In this document: piece after piece, positions 1 to 9,792 of the stretch
How the letters are laid out: every line of letters starts with the position of its first letter
How positions within the stretch are numbered: position 1 is the first letter of the stretch
Assembly (NCBI RefSeq): GCF_035917235.1
Contig: NZ_CP108423.1
Coordinates: 682,001 to 746,000, forward strand
Direction of reading: 5' to 3'
Source: Streptomyces sp. NBC_01294
Lineage (GTDB): Bacteria > Actinomycetota > Actinomycetes > Streptomycetales > Streptomycetaceae
DNA: 64,000 bases
The notes under the pieces: generated by a model
The model's database searches: none
What the model was told of the DNA's origin: nothing
What the model saw: the letters and a program-made list of their open reading frames with translations, nothing else
Translations under genes and position numbers: made by a program

Positions 1-184
1 TCCCGTCCACCAGTTCCCGGTACTCCCGCTCGGTGTCGAAGGGCGGCTGAGCTGCGTGGCCGGGGACGGCCGCCCATGTGTCGAGGCAGCCGTCGAAGGC
101 GGACTTCCACGCAGCTGCATGGAGCGCGGTGGAGTCGAGGAGGACCCCGTCGGTATCCAGGACGACGGCTCGAAGCGGGCTCAC
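1..184 (-). CDS. HAD-superfamily hydrolase, N-terminal part
   Basis: The first 61 codons of a minus-strand gene that runs off the left edge of the window. The N-terminus reads [12 protein letters not shown], the DxDGxL nucleophile loop of HAD hydrolases of the beta-phosphoglucomutase/phosphatase group, with the two aspartates near residues 10 and 12. The GTG start overlaps the TGA of the upstream XRE/flavin-barrel gene by four bases (GTGA), so the two are translationally coupled. Members of this family dephosphorylate or isomerise small phosphosugars; the substrate cannot be told from this fragment. Confidence 0.8.
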   Translation of the reverse strand, partial: MSPLRAVVLDTDGVLLDSTALHAAAWKSAFDGCLDTWAAVPGHAAQPPFDTEREYRELVDG

Positions 185-870
185 TGCCGGATCACCCGGC
201 GCCCGGTGATCCGGATCGCAGTGACCTTCATCCAGTGGGTCCGCGGACCGCCGGCCCAGGGCAGCGAGTACGAGACGGCATCGAGCCGGCCGAGTTCCTC
301 CGCATCGGTGACGCCTTCTGCCTCACCCACGGCCATGACGCTCCAACCCAGGCGCGTGACGTCGTCGATGCGGTCGACCTCGAAGGCCATTTCCGTCCCG
401 GCGGCCCGCGCGAGCACCGCGTCACCCGAGGTCCTGAAGGCGATGTCGCGGCCCGCCACTACGTAATTGACCGGGAAGATCGCCGGACCGTCCGGGGTGA
501 AGACGGCGATCCTGCCGACGCCGTGCGTGGAAAGCAGCCGCCGACACTCGCCGTCGGACAACTCGACCAGCTCGGCGTCCCGCACGGCCGTTCCTCTGCC
601 GGGCGGGTATTCCGTCGTCGCGCCGGAGAGTTCCGCCGCGGTCGTCCCCAGCGCGTCGGCGAGACGCAGGAGGGAGCCGATCGCCGGCGCTGCCGCGTGT
701 TCCTCCAGGTAGGTGATGTACGCGCCGTCAGCCCCGCAGCGCTCACCCAGTTGGTCCCGGGTGAGGCCGAGCTCCTCACGGCGCATGGCGATCCGCCGTC
801 CGAGGTCCGTGCGTCCGGCCGGCGCCTCCGCGGCGCCCGGCCTGTGTTGGGTTCTGCTCATCGTCTTCAC
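181..870 (-). CDS. XRE-family HTH / pyridoxamine-5'-phosphate-oxidase-like split-barrel protein
   Basis: A 229-residue two-domain protein. Residues about 22-80 form an XRE helix-turn-helix ([17 protein letters not shown], then a recognition helix around ITYLEEH). Residues about 95-205 form a flavin-reductase/PNPOx-like split barrel of the type that begins [25 protein letters not shown] and ends near [14 protein letters not shown]. This combination is common in streptomycete stress clusters beside universal stress and CBS proteins and probably binds FMN, F420 or haem. The listed start is GTG; an ATG three codons in (position 861) is an equally good start. Its stop overlaps the HAD gene start. 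Confidence 0.85.
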   Translation of the reverse strand: MKTMSRTQHRPGAAEAPAGRTDLGRRIAMRREELGLTRDQLGERCGADGAYITYLEEHAAAPAIGSLLRLADALGTTAAELSGATTEYPPGRGTAVRDAELVELSDGECRRLLSTHGVGRIAVFTPDGPAIFPVNYVVAGRDIAFRTSGDAVLARAAGTEMAFEVDRIDDVTRLGWSVMAVGEAEGVTDAEELGRLDAVSYSLPWAGGPRTHWMKVTAIRITGRRVIRQ

Positions 871-882
871 GTCCTCTCGGTG

Positions 883-1328
883 TCACGGCCGGGTGGCCGG
901 GACGGTGACGGCGTCGTGCCGGGCCCCACCGAGCGCGACCTTGAGGGCACCGGTGTCGCCCGCACGGGCTGTGCCGGCGATCGTGTGGCCCAGCACCCGC
1001 CCGCTGCTCCCGCAGCACTGGCCGTAGTGGCTCTCTCGGCAGAAGCGGCAGCGGCCGCAGGCCGAGATGCAGGAGACGAGCACCCGGTCCCCCCGGGCCG
1101 CACCGTAGGGACGTCGCCGCCGGTCTCGACGGCGGTGCCGACCGCCTCATGGCCGAGGATCCTGCCCGGGGTCCCCTCGGGCACGTCGCCCTTGACGACG
1201 TGCAGGTCGATACCGCAGATGGTGACGTCGTCGACACGAACGATCGCGTCGGCGGCGTCATTGATGCCCGGGTCCGGTAGGCCCTGCCATGCGGTCTGTC
1301 CGGCGCCGTGGAAGACGAGTGCCTCCAT
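883..1328 (-). pseudogene. zinc-dependent alcohol dehydrogenase, frameshifted and internally deleted
   Basis: The ATG at 1328 follows a GAAAGGGACG ribosome-binding site and opens a typical MDR/zinc alcohol dehydrogenase N-terminus ([10 protein letters not shown]..., GILGHE-type catalytic zinc region). At a run of six C on the plus strand (1089-1094) the frame is lost; the next frame continues with the structural-zinc segment [15 protein letters not shown]. That segment then joins directly to an ordinary ADH C-terminus ([14 protein letters not shown]) after only a few residues, so about 200 residues of the Rossmann domain are missing. The gene therefore has both an indel and a large internal deletion and cannot make a working enzyme. 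Confidence 0.8.
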
Positions 1329-1402
1329 GACGTCCCTTTCTTCCATTTCCCACCGCTTGAGGTGTCACCGCCAGGCTGGACCGGACTCGACCGGCCGCGC
1401 AT

Positions 1403-1438
1403 GGGCCGATCGGTCCCCTGCCGGGGCCTGTCGGCCCC
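1403..1438. promoter_or_regulatory. two GGGCC-type palindromic boxes in a divergent promoter region
   Basis: The intergenic region between the broken dehydrogenase (leftward) and the beta-CASP hydrolase (rightward) holds GGGCCGATCGGTCCC (1403-1417) and GGGGCCTGTCGGCCCC (1423-1438). Related palindromes occur at 2935-2949 and 19995-20010 upstream of other stress genes. The form resembles operators of DevR/OsdR-type dormancy regulators of actinobacteria; that assignment is inference. Confidence 0.45.
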
Positions 1439-1503
1439 CTGCCGGCCCATGCACGCGGTGCAATGGTGAGAACCGGATCCCCTTACCGAAGGGAGGGCGG
1501 GTC

Positions 1504-2931
1504 ATGTCCGAGACAGCCCCGCGCCCCGCTGCCACCTCGCCCAGACCCGCACTTCTGCGGTTGCTCGGTGCCGTACGCACGGTCACCGGCAGCAAGTTCC
1601 TCGTCGAGAGCGACCACGCCCGCATCCTGGTCGACTGCGGGCTCTTCCAGGGTTTCGCGGACCTGCGCCGTCGCAACTGGGAGAAGCCCGGCTTCGATGC
1701 CTCCGACCTCCACGCCGTGGTCGTCACCCATGCTCACCTGGACCACTGCGGCTATCTGCCGCGCCTGGTCCGGCACGGCTTCCGTGGTCCGATTCTGAGC
1801 ACCGCCCCTACCGCCCGGCTCGCCGAGATCGTGCTCCGTGACAGCGCCCGCCTCCAGATGGAGGCAGCCGAGCACGCCAACAGCAACGGCTGGTCCAAGC
1901 ACCGCCCCGCCAAGCCGCTCTACGACGACGCGGACGTCGAGAACACGCTGAAGTTCTTCGACCCGGTCGAGATCGGCAGCGAAATCGAGATCATGGCCGG
2001 AACGAAGCTGAGGCTGCACCACGGCGGGCACATCCTCGGCTCCGCCTGGGCCCACCTCACGCTGGAGGACGGCCACACCCTGGCCGTCAGCGGCGACCTG
2101 GGCCGTCCCGGGCACCCCCTGCTGCTGCCCCCGGAGCCGTTCTCCGGCGCCGACGTGCTACTGATGGAGTCCACCTACGGCGACCGCCGCCACGACCACG
2201 AGACGGCGCGGCGCGAGTTCGCTGCCGCGGTCACCAGAACGCTGTCGCGTGGCGGAACCGTGGTCATCCCGTCGTTCGCGATCGATCGGACCGAGGTCGT
2301 CCTGCACGAGCTGGCCGAGCTGCGCCGCGACGGCACCTTGCCCCGGAGCGTACCCGTCTACGTCGACAGCCCCATGGCCTTGGCCGCCCTGGACGTCTAC
2401 CGGGACGCCCTGCGCTCCCACTCCCCCGAGCTGCGGCCCGAGATCCTGGCCCAGGGCGAGGCGGCGTTCAGCCCGGAGCCGTTCCTAGCCGCTCGTACCG
2501 TCCAGGAGTCGATCGACATCAACAGCACCACCGGGCCGGCAGTCATCGTCGCCTCCGCCGGCATGGCCACCGGTGGTCGGGTCCTGCACCACCTCCACCG
2601 GCTCTTGCCCGACCCCCGCAACGCCGTCGTCATCGTCGGCTTCGCCGCCGCCGGAACGCGGGCGCGTGACCTCGTCGACGGCGCCCGCACCCTGAAGATG
2701 TTCGGCGAGTACATCCCCGTACGTGCCGAGGTGGCCGACGTACCCCACTTCTCCGCCCACGCCGACGCCGACCAGATCATCGACTGGCTGCGTGCCGCCC
2801 CCGCCCCGCACACCACCTACCTGGTCCACGGCGAAGAAGCAGCGGCCGGGACCCTCCGGGAGCGCATCGACCGCGAGCTGGGCTGGACGGCCGTCGTACC
2901 CAAGCCCGGGGAGGCCGTCCTGGTCCGCTGA
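1504..2931 (+). CDS. MBL-fold / beta-CASP RNA hydrolase-like protein
   Basis: A 475-residue protein of the metallo-beta-lactamase/beta-CASP family (CPSF73/RNase-like). The zinc signature HxHxDH is THAHLDH at residues 75-81, followed by [10 protein letters not shown] (about 176-185), SGDLGRP and the beta-CASP motifs [12 protein letters not shown] and a C-terminal VPHFSAHAD and VHGE. Its length is normal for the family. The ATG at 1504 is chosen because GAAGGGAGGG lies just upstream; the frame is open far upstream of this but the extra sequence is not protein-like. In streptomycetes these proteins sit among universal stress and CBS proteins, as here, and probably process RNA under stress; the substrate is unknown. 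Confidence 0.85.
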   Translation: MSETAPRPAATSPRPALLRLLGAVRTVTGSKFLVESDHARILVDCGLFQGFADLRRRNWEKPGFDASDLHAVVVTHAHLDHCGYLPRLVRHGFRGPILSTAPTARLAEIVLRDSARLQMEAAEHANSNGWSKHRPAKPLYDDADVENTLKFFDPVEIGSEIEIMAGTKLRLHHGGHILGSAWAHLTLEDGHTLAVSGDLGRPGHPLLLPPEPFSGADVLLMESTYGDRRHDHETARREFAAAVTRTLSRGGTVVIPSFAIDRTEVVLHELAELRRDGTLPRSVPVYVDSPMALAALDVYRDALRSHSPELRPEILAQGEAAFSPEPFLAARTVQESIDINSTTGPAVIVASAGMATGGRVLHHLHRLLPDPRNAVVIVGFAAAGTRARDLVDGARTLKMFGEYIPVRAEVADVPHFSAHADADQIIDWLRAAPAPHTTYLVHGEEAAAGTLRERIDRELGWTAVVPKPGEAVLVR

Positions 2932-2934
2932 CCC

Positions 2935-2949
2935 GGGCCGTATGGGCCC
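2935..2949. promoter_or_regulatory. GGGCC-GTATG-GGCCC palindrome
   Basis: A perfect 5-bp inverted repeat with a 5-bp spacer (GGGCCGTATGGGCCC), 77 bp upstream of the start of the cyclic-nucleotide-binding pseudogene. A near copy is at 19995-20010. It is a candidate operator shared by the stress genes of this window. Confidence 0.45.
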
Positions 2950-3025
2950 TGCGATATGCACCGCGAGGCCCTCCCGCACTCCGAGGACCGGCGCGAGCCT
3001 GGAGGGGAAGGACTGGAGGCACACC

Positions 3026-3495
3026 ATGACCACCGTGAACACTCTCCTGGGCGAGATGGAACCCGAAGCGCGTGAGGCCCTGCTCGCCCACGCTCACCGC
3101 GTGGACGTGCCCGCCGGAACCCGCATCTTCAACGAACGGCAGCGGGCGGACCGCTTCTGGATCATCGAGAACGGCACCGTCGACCTCGACCTGCACATCC
3201 CGGGGCACAAGGCCGCCCTCGTCGACACCCTCGGTTCGGGAGAGCTCCTCGGCTGGTCCTGGATGGTCCGTCCTGAGCCTGGCACCTGGGCGCCGTCACC
3301 ACCCACCCTGTCCGCGCACTCGAATTCGACGCGGTGGCCGTACGGAAGCGCTGCGACGAGAACCCGCCCGTGGGCGGTTGCATATCCACCGCTGTTGCCG
3401 CGGTCGTCGCCCGTCGGCTCGACTCGTCCCGCACCCGGATCCTCGATCTGTTCGCACCCCACCACAGCGACATGCCCCTCGCCTACGCCCGCTGA
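3026..3495 (+). pseudogene. cyclic-nucleotide-binding (Crp-type) protein, frameshifted
   Basis: The ATG at 3026 follows a GACTGGAGG ribosome-binding site. The first 80 or so residues are a clear Crp/cNMP-binding beta-roll (RIFNERQRADRFWIIENGTV, then GSGELLGWSW). At 3272-3282 the frame is lost: the original frame gives low-complexity sequence, while the neighbouring frame resumes as WHLGAVTTHPVRALEFDAVA and runs to a natural end at 3495. One missing base (or two extra) explains it. The repaired protein would be about 155 residues, a stand-alone cNMP-binding domain without an HTH, as is common next to CBS proteins. It may be real decay or a sequencing error. Confidence 0.7.
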
Positions 3496-3504
3496 GGACC
3501 AGCC

Positions 3505-4158
3505 ATGACCTCCACCCCGTACACCGTCAACGACGTCATGACGAAGACCGTCGTCACCGTCACGCCCGCCGCCGAATTCAAGGAGATCGCCACCGCGATG
3601 GAGCGCTGGAAGGTCACCGCGGTCCCCGTCATCGAGGGCGAAGGCCGTGTCGTCGGCGTAGTCTCCGAGGCCGACCTGCTCACCAAGGAGGAGTTCCACG
3701 AACACGGACCGAGCCTGATCGAGCAGATGCGCCGCCTCGGCGACACCGCGAAGGCCGGATCGGTCCGCGCGGAGCAGCTGATGACGAGCCCGGCCGTCAC
3801 CATCCGCCCCGACGCCACGCTCCCGCGGGCCGCCCGGCTGATGGCCGACCGCCGCATCAAGCGCCTTCCGGTCGTGGATGCCGACGGCACTCTCCTCGGC
3901 ATCGTCAGCCGCGCCGACCTCCTGAAGGTCTTCCTCCGCGCCGACGACGACCTGGCCGCCGAAGTCCGCCGCGAGGTCGTCGAGCGCCTGTTCCCGCTCT
4001 CTCGCCGTGACATCACGGTTGAGGTGACGCACGGCGTCGTCACCCTGAGGGGACAGACCCGCGACCCCCACCTCATCCCCGTGGCCACTCGCCTCGCCCG
4101 GGCTGTCGAAGGCGTGGTCGGCGTGCACTCCCGACTCGAAGGCCCCGCATCCCCCTGA
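3505..4158 (+). CDS. CBS-domain pair with C-terminal BON domain
   Basis: A 217-residue protein. Two CBS motifs are visible: residues about 8-60 (VNDVMTKTVVTVTP, VVGVVSEADLL) and about 90-150 (AEQLMTSPAVTIRP, LLGIVSRADLL). Residues about 155-212 form a BON domain (VERLFPLSRRDITVEVTHG, then VTLRGQ). CBS pairs bind adenine nucleotides and BON domains bind lipid or protein surfaces; this architecture is typical of actinobacterial stress/dormancy regulons. It starts 9 bp after the repaired end of the cNMP-binding gene and is probably in the same operon. Confidence 0.9.
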   Translation: MTSTPYTVNDVMTKTVVTVTPAAEFKEIATAMERWKVTAVPVIEGEGRVVGVVSEADLLTKEEFHEHGPSLIEQMRRLGDTAKAGSVRAEQLMTSPAVTIRPDATLPRAARLMADRRIKRLPVVDADGTLLGIVSRADLLKVFLRADDDLAAEVRREVVERLFPLSRRDITVEVTHGVVTLRGQTRDPHLIPVATRLARAVEGVVGVHSRLEGPASP

Positions 4159-4172
4159 CCGCTGTCCCTGCG

Positions 4173-4994
4173 CTACGGGGCCAGGTCCCGCTTCATCAGC
4201 AACGCGTGGCCCAGGACGAGCCCCACTGCTCCGACGCCGACCAGAACGCCCAACTGCGGCCACAGCACGTGGCCCTGCGCAAGTGCGTCGCCCGGTGTGT
4301 AGTAGTGGAAGGGACTGATGAACCGCAGGGGCGCCGCCTTCGACCAGGCCAGCGCGATGAAGTTCAGAGCAAAGCCGACCGCCCCGATCGCGATCGTCGC
4401 ACCGATCACCTGGGCGCGTCTGCTCCCCCAGGCCGACACGGCCAGAGCCGGTCCGGCCAGGCACAGGGCGAAGCCGCACCCCATCAGCCCGGCGGCGAAG
4501 ACACCGCTGAGCGGCACGTCCCGGTGGATGTCCGGCGACAGCCAGACGCCCGCCGCCACCGTCAGCGTCGCCGCGGCGTTCAGAGCGAGGGCGGCGATCA
4601 CCACGGCGGCCGTCCGCTCGGCGAGCAGCCGGTTGCGGCTCACGGGGCGCACCATGATCAGCTCGATCGTCCCGGATTCCACGTCGGCCGCCACCGCCGC
4701 CGCGGCCAGGGCACCGATCGCGGTCAGCTGCATGGCGATCCAGAACGGATGCACCAGTCCGGCCCCGAGCAGCCCCGGATAGCTCGCGATCGAGACGTCT
4801 CCGCCTGACCCGCTGAACGCCCGGTACGCCGACGGGGGTCCCTTCCCGCCCGCCGAGAACAGCTGCCCGGGCGCGATCGTGTTCGCCACCACCACGATCA
4901 GCGCCTCGAAGACGACCATCCCCACCACCAGGGCCATCAGCATCCGCCGACGCCGGTGCAGTGCCAGCCACAGCAGGGGCCACCGCGCCTTCAC
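4173..4994 (-). CDS. ABC transporter permease (ABC-2 type)
   Basis: About 273 residues starting at a GTG that overlaps the stop of the ATPase gene by four bases (GTGA). Six hydrophobic segments are visible: about 15-36 (LVVGMVVFEALIVVVANTI), 85-110, 130-152, 165-190, 198-215 and 243-262. Segment order and the cytoplasmic VESGTIELIMVRPVSRNRLL loop match ABC-2 family exporter permeases. It forms a two-gene exporter with the upstream ATPase; the substrate is unknown. The frame is open upstream of the GTG but that part is Gly/Arg-rich and overlaps the ATPase. Confidence 0.85.
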   Translation of the reverse strand: MKARWPLLWLALHRRRRMLMALVVGMVVFEALIVVVANTIAPGQLFSAGGKGPPSAYRAFSGSGGDVSIASYPGLLGAGLVHPFWIAMQLTAIGALAAAAVAADVESGTIELIMVRPVSRNRLLAERTAAVVIAALALNAAATLTVAAGVWLSPDIHRDVPLSGVFAAGLMGCGFALCLAGPALAVSAWGSRRAQVIGATIAIGAVGFALNFIALAWSKAAPLRFISPFHYYTPGDALAQGHVLWPQLGVLVGVGAVGLVLGHALLMKRDLAP

Positions 4995-5902
4995 GGCGCC
5001 GCCCCCTCCGCCTTGCCGTTGCGGTACAGGTCCAGGAACGCCTCGTCCAGACCCGCCTCCTCCACCATGACGTCGGCCACCCCCAGGGCCAGCAGCTCGC
5101 GCAGCGCCCCCACCACCTCGCTCGGGGGTACGAGCAGCTCCACCCAATCGCCTTCCCAGCGGGGCGCCCACTGCTCCGCGCGCCCCAGAGGGCGCGCCCC
5201 CTTCCCGTCACCGAAGGTCAGGCGGATCCGCCGCGCACGCGCCTCCCGCAGGGCGGCCACGCTCTCCACCGTCACCAGGCGCCCGTCCCGGACGATCGCC
5301 ACGCGTCCGCAGGCCCGCTGCACCTCCGGGAGCACATGGCTGGACAACAGCACGGTGCGGCCGTCGGCCGCAGCCTGCTCCATCAGCTCGAAGAACGTCT
5401 CCTGCACCAGAGGGTCCAGCCCCTCGGTCGGCTCGTCCAGTACCACCAACCGGGGATCGTGCTGCAGCGCCTGCACCAGGCCCAGCTTCTGCTTCATGCC
5501 CCGCGAGTACCCGCCGACCGTGCGCCGCAGGACCGCGGGCGTCAGTCCCAGCCGATCGCACAGCTCGGCTCGCCGTGTGCAGGGCCGGCCCTGGAGGGAA
5601 CACAGCAGGTCGAGGGTTTGCGCCCCGGTGAGCTCCGGGTACAGCCGCAACTCACCTGGGAGATAGCCGAGTTCCCGAGCCACCCGGCGGTGATCGGCGA
5701 GCGGGTCCATCCCCAGCACCCGCACATGCCCGGCCGTCGGACGCAGCAAGCCGGTCAGGCATCTGAGGGTGGTGGTCTTGCCGGCCCCGTTCGGTCCGAG
5801 GAAGCCGAACACCTCGCCCGGACCGATGCCGAGTGTGAGTTCCTCCACCCCGACCACTGCCCCGTACCGCTTGGTCAGTCCTCTGAGCTCGATCGCGTCC
5901 AT
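4991..5902 (-). CDS. ABC transporter ATP-binding protein
   Basis: A 303-residue ATPase of the DrrA/CcmA-like export family. Walker A is GPNGAGKT (residues 36-43), the signature region is GYSRGMKQKL (the usual divergent form of LSGGQ in this subfamily), Walker B is LVVLDEPTEGLD, and the switch histidine lies in LLSSHVL. A C-terminal extension of about 90 residues is normal for exporters with a dedicated permease. The ATG at 5902 begins MDAIELRGLTKRYG. The gene lies head to head with the sulfur-stress operon, whose first operator is 82 bp upstream. Confidence 0.9.
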   Translation of the reverse strand: MDAIELRGLTKRYGAVVGVEELTLGIGPGEVFGFLGPNGAGKTTTLRCLTGLLRPTAGHVRVLGMDPLADHRRVARELGYLPGELRLYPELTGAQTLDLLCSLQGRPCTRRAELCDRLGLTPAVLRRTVGGYSRGMKQKLGLVQALQHDPRLVVLDEPTEGLDPLVQETFFELMEQAAADGRTVLLSSHVLPEVQRACGRVAIVRDGRLVTVESVAALREARARRIRLTFGDGKGARPLGRAEQWAPRWEGDWVELLVPPSEVVGALRELLALGVADVMVEEAGLDEAFLDLYRNGKAEGAAP

Positions 5903-5983
5903 GGCGCCCACCCCACCAGTCTGTGCCCTGGCCCGGACCGACGCGCAGTGAGCCGAGAACGGGCCCCACGGCACCACCGAAAA

Positions 5984-6031
5984 TACCCCCGGGGGTACTA
6001 GTGCTACGCTCGAGATATACCCCCGGGGGTA
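5984..6031 (+). promoter_or_regulatory. paired CsoR/CstR-type operators of the sulfur-stress operon
   Basis: Two identical perfect palindromes TACCCCCGGGGGTA lie at 5984-5997 and 6018-6031, centres 34 bp apart, bracketing a possible -10 element (TACGCT) just upstream of the first gene at 6056. A third, slightly shorter copy (9251-9264) precedes the regulator gene. G/C-tract palindromes flanked by TA are the known operator type of CsoR-family repressors. Confidence 0.8.
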
Positions 6032-6055
6032 ATTCTCGCGAGAAGGAGCGACAGC

Positions 6056-7432
6056 GTGTTCTTCATCGACACCCTTGAACTGGAAGGGCTCGGCAACCGC
6101 AGCTACCTGGCGGGCGGTGCCCACACGGCCGTGGCAGTGGATCCGCCGCGCGACGTCGACCAGGTGCTCGCCGTGGCGGCACGGCGCGGGGTGCGGATCT
6201 CCCACGTCGTGGAGACGCACGTCCACAACGACTACGTCTCCGGCGGCCTGGACCTGGCCCGCCTCACCGGCGCGGCCTACCTGGTGCCCGCCGCGGCCCG
6301 GGTGTCCTTCGACCGCACCCCCGTCCATGACGGCGACACCTTCGCCGTGGACGACGGCATCACGCTGCGGGCCCTGGCCACCCCCGGCCACACCCCGCAC
6401 CACACCTCCTATGTCCTGGAGGAACAGGGTGCGGCCGTCGCCGTGTTCACCGGAGGTTCCCTGCTGATCGGGACGGTCGGACGGCCCGACCTGGTCGAGC
6501 CGCGGCTGACCGAGGAGCTGGCCCGCGCCCAGCACGCCTCCGCACGCCGGCTGGCCGCTGAACTGCCGGACGAAACCCAGGTGCTGCCCACCCACGGGTT
6601 CGGAAGCTTCTGCTCCTCCGCCCAGGCCGACGGGGACGCCACCACCATCGGCAAGGAAAAGGCGGGCAACGACGCCTTGGTCCAGGACGTCGACGCCTTT
6701 GTCTCCGCCCTGCTGGCGGGGCTCGACGACGTGCCCGCGTACTACGCCTACATGGGGCCGGCCAATGCCGCAGGCCCGGCTCCGGTCGACCTCACCGCAC
6801 CTCCCGTGGCGGACGCCGCCGACATCGCTGCCCGCCTGGCCGCCGGGGAGTGGGTGGTCGACCTGCGCAACCGCATCGCGTTCGCCCAGGGGCACGTAGC
6901 GGGGTCGTTCAATTTCGAGGCCGACGGGAAGATCGCGACCTACCTCGCGTGGTTGATCCCCTGGGGCAAGCCCGTCACGCTCCTCGCGGAATCTCCCGGG
7001 CAGCTGGCGAAGGCGCAGCGGGAACTGGCCCGGGTCGGGATCGACCGCCCGGCCGCAGCCGCCACCGGAGAGCCTGCCGAGTGGATCTCCGCGAACGAAG
7101 AACTGCGGAGCTTCCCGCGGGCCACCTTCGCCGACCTCGCCACCCTGGACCCCTACGAGTACCGGATCGTGCTGGACGTACGGCGGGACTCCGAACGCGC
7201 GGACGGCTGGATCAAGGACTCGGTGCACATCCCGATCCACCAGCTCCACCGACGCCAGCACGAGTTGCCGGCCGGAGTGGTGTGGGTCCACTGCGCGGGC
7301 GGAATGCGCGCGGGGATCGCCGCCTCCCTGCTCGACGCCGCCGGACGCGATGTCGTGGCCGTCGACGATTCCTTCGACGCCGCCCGAAGCGCGGGCCTCC
7401 CGATGGTCACCGGGCCCCGTTCCGGCAGCTGA
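6056..7432 (+). CDS. MBL-fold persulfide-dioxygenase-like protein with two rhodanese domains
   Basis: 458 residues, GTG start preceded by GAGAAGGAGCGACA. Residues 1-250 are an ETHE1/CstB-like metallo-hydrolase with ETHVHNDYVSGG (the usual HxHxDH written here as HxHxDY, as in many actinobacterial members) and GHTPHHTSY. Residues about 265-345 are a rhodanese domain whose active loop (LLAESPGQ) has no cysteine. Residues about 360-450 are a second rhodanese domain with an intact loop VHCAGGMRAG. The family oxidises glutathione- or thiol-bound persulfide to sulfite or thiosulfate in the cytoplasm. It heads a five-gene sulfane-sulfur operon under the paired operators. Confidence 0.85.
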   Translation: MFFIDTLELEGLGNRSYLAGGAHTAVAVDPPRDVDQVLAVAARRGVRISHVVETHVHNDYVSGGLDLARLTGAAYLVPAAARVSFDRTPVHDGDTFAVDDGITLRALATPGHTPHHTSYVLEEQGAAVAVFTGGSLLIGTVGRPDLVEPRLTEELARAQHASARRLAAELPDETQVLPTHGFGSFCSSAQADGDATTIGKEKAGNDALVQDVDAFVSALLAGLDDVPAYYAYMGPANAAGPAPVDLTAPPVADAADIAARLAAGEWVVDLRNRIAFAQGHVAGSFNFEADGKIATYLAWLIPWGKPVTLLAESPGQLAKAQRELARVGIDRPAAAATGEPAEWISANEELRSFPRATFADLATLDPYEYRIVLDVRRDSERADGWIKDSVHIPIHQLHRRQHELPAGVVWVHCAGGMRAGIAASLLDAAGRDVVAVDDSFDAARSAGLPMVTGPRSGS

Positions 7433-7470
7433 CTGCTCACCCTCCCCGTTCCCCACGAGAGAAGGACCCG

Positions 7471-7833
7471 ATGATGTTCCTCTTCCGGCGCGGCCCTGCC
7501 CGCGTGACTCCAGCCGATGCCCATCAGCGCGCCCGAGACGAGGGTGCCGTCCTGCTCGACGTGCGCGAGCGGGCGGAATGGACGGCTGGGCACGCACCCG
7601 GCGCCGTGCACGCCCCGTTTTCCGCCCTGCTGGCAGGCGCCGCCCTGCCTCGGGACGCCGAGGGACGGTCGCTGATGGTGATCTGCCGCTCCGGGCACCG
7701 GTCCCGGCAGGCCGCGAGACTCCTGACCGAACGGGGAGCCGAGGCCGTCGACGTCACGGGCGGCATGAACGCCTGGGCCGCAGCGGGACTTCCGGTCGTC
7801 GACGGCCACGGAAACCGCGGCTCGATAGCGTGA
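7471..7833 (+). CDS. single-domain rhodanese
   Basis: 120 residues; ATG at 7471 after GAGAGAAGGACCCG. A complete rhodanese domain with VLLDVRERAEW and the active-site loop ICRSGHRSRQA carrying the catalytic cysteine. It moves sulfane sulfur between carriers, probably feeding or relieving the persulfide dioxygenase upstream. Its TGA overlaps the GTG of the exporter gene by four bases. Confidence 0.9.
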   Translation: MMFLFRRGPARVTPADAHQRARDEGAVLLDVRERAEWTAGHAPGAVHAPFSALLAGAALPRDAEGRSLMVICRSGHRSRQAARLLTERGAEAVDVTGGMNAWAAAGLPVVDGHGNRGSIA

Positions 7834-8576
7834 GCACGCTCGTCCTCGCCCTGATCGCAGGAGCCTTTGTCGGCTTGGCACTCGGCGCCCTGGGCGGCGG
7901 AGGCAGCGTGCTCGCGGTCCCGGCACTGATCTACCTGCTCGGATTCACGCCGGCCACCGCCACCACGGCGTCGCTGATCATCGTCACCGCCACGTCCGCC
8001 ACCTCCCTCTACACCCACGCCACCTCCGGCAACGTCCGCTGGAGAACCGGTGCCCTCTTCGCAGCCGCCGGCATCCCTCCCGCCATGGCGGCAGCCGCCC
8101 TCGCCGCACGACTGCCCGGACAGCTGCTCACGGCCGCGTTCGCAGCCGTCGCGGGCCTCGCGGCCCTGCGCATGCTCAAGTCCCCCGCGCCCGAGAACGA
8201 GGTCCACCCGGTCCGCCCCGTACGGGCCGCCGGAGCCGGCGCGGGCCTGGGTGCGGTCACCGGATTCCTGGGTGTCGGCGGCGGATTCCTCGCCGTCCCC
8301 GCCCTCGTAGGGGTGCTGGGCCTGAGGATGCGGGTGGCCATCGGGACCAGCCTTCTCGTCATCACGGTCAACTCGCTCGCCGCGCTCACCGTCCGTACCG
8401 GCAGCGCCGCACCTCTGGACTGGGCGGTCGTCGCGCCCTTCACAGGGGCGGCGATCCTCGCCGCCTGGGACGGAAAGCGCCTGGCCGCCGCGATCAAGGG
8501 CCCGACCCTGCAACGGATCTTCGCTGTCGTGCTGCTGTCCGTCGCGGCCTTCATGCTCACCGACGCGGTCCGCTGA
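7830..8576 (+). CDS. TauE/SafE-family sulfite/anion exporter
   Basis: 248 residues with seven or eight predicted membrane segments and the paired family motifs GALGGGGSVLAVPAL (about 18-32) and FLGVGGGFLAVPAL (about 148-161). The GTG start overlaps the rhodanese stop (GTGA). In sulfur-stress operons this exporter removes sulfite or thiosulfate made by persulfide oxidation; the substrate here is inferred from context. Confidence 0.9.
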   Translation: MSTLVLALIAGAFVGLALGALGGGGSVLAVPALIYLLGFTPATATTASLIIVTATSATSLYTHATSGNVRWRTGALFAAAGIPPAMAAAALAARLPGQLLTAAFAAVAGLAALRMLKSPAPENEVHPVRPVRAAGAGAGLGAVTGFLGVGGGFLAVPALVGVLGLRMRVAIGTSLLVITVNSLAALTVRTGSAAPLDWAVVAPFTGAAILAAWDGKRLAAAIKGPTLQRIFAVVLLSVAAFMLTDAVR

Positions 8577-9569
<993 letters not shown>

Positions 9570-9570
9570 C

Positions 9571-9646
9571 AACCATCCGGTACTCCGCGAGCCCACTCAA
9601 CGGGTCGGCCACGCGCCCCCATCCGATGGTCGCCAACCGGATGGTT
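9571..9646. repeat. long-loop inverted repeat after the regulator gene
   Basis: AACCATCCGGT (9571-9581) and ACCGGATGGTT (9636-9646) are perfect 11-bp inverted repeats separated by 54 bp, starting one base after the regulator stop. The loop is long for a terminator; it could be a terminator, a protein site or a remnant. The rest of the gap to 9793 shows no gene. Confidence 0.35.
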
Positions 9647-9792
9647 GGTCGCGTACCAGCGGGCACATCATCCGGCCATCCGCGGGCAGCGCGGTGAACG
9701 GATCTACAACGGATCCGACACTGCAGGTACACAAGCACACCGCGATCGTCCCTGGCTTCCCTCTCGGCGGCAGCCACTATGAGGAACCCGCC

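Noticed and set aside
76..1503. Upstream extension of the beta-CASP hydrolase frame
   Set aside because: The frame is open but overlaps two minus-strand genes and has no protein-like sequence; the ATG at 1504 has a good ribosome-binding site.
3094..5211. A 705-codon minus-strand open frame
   Set aside because: It is antisense to the CBS-BON gene and the ABC permease, with Arg/Gly-rich sequence typical of high-GC shadow frames.
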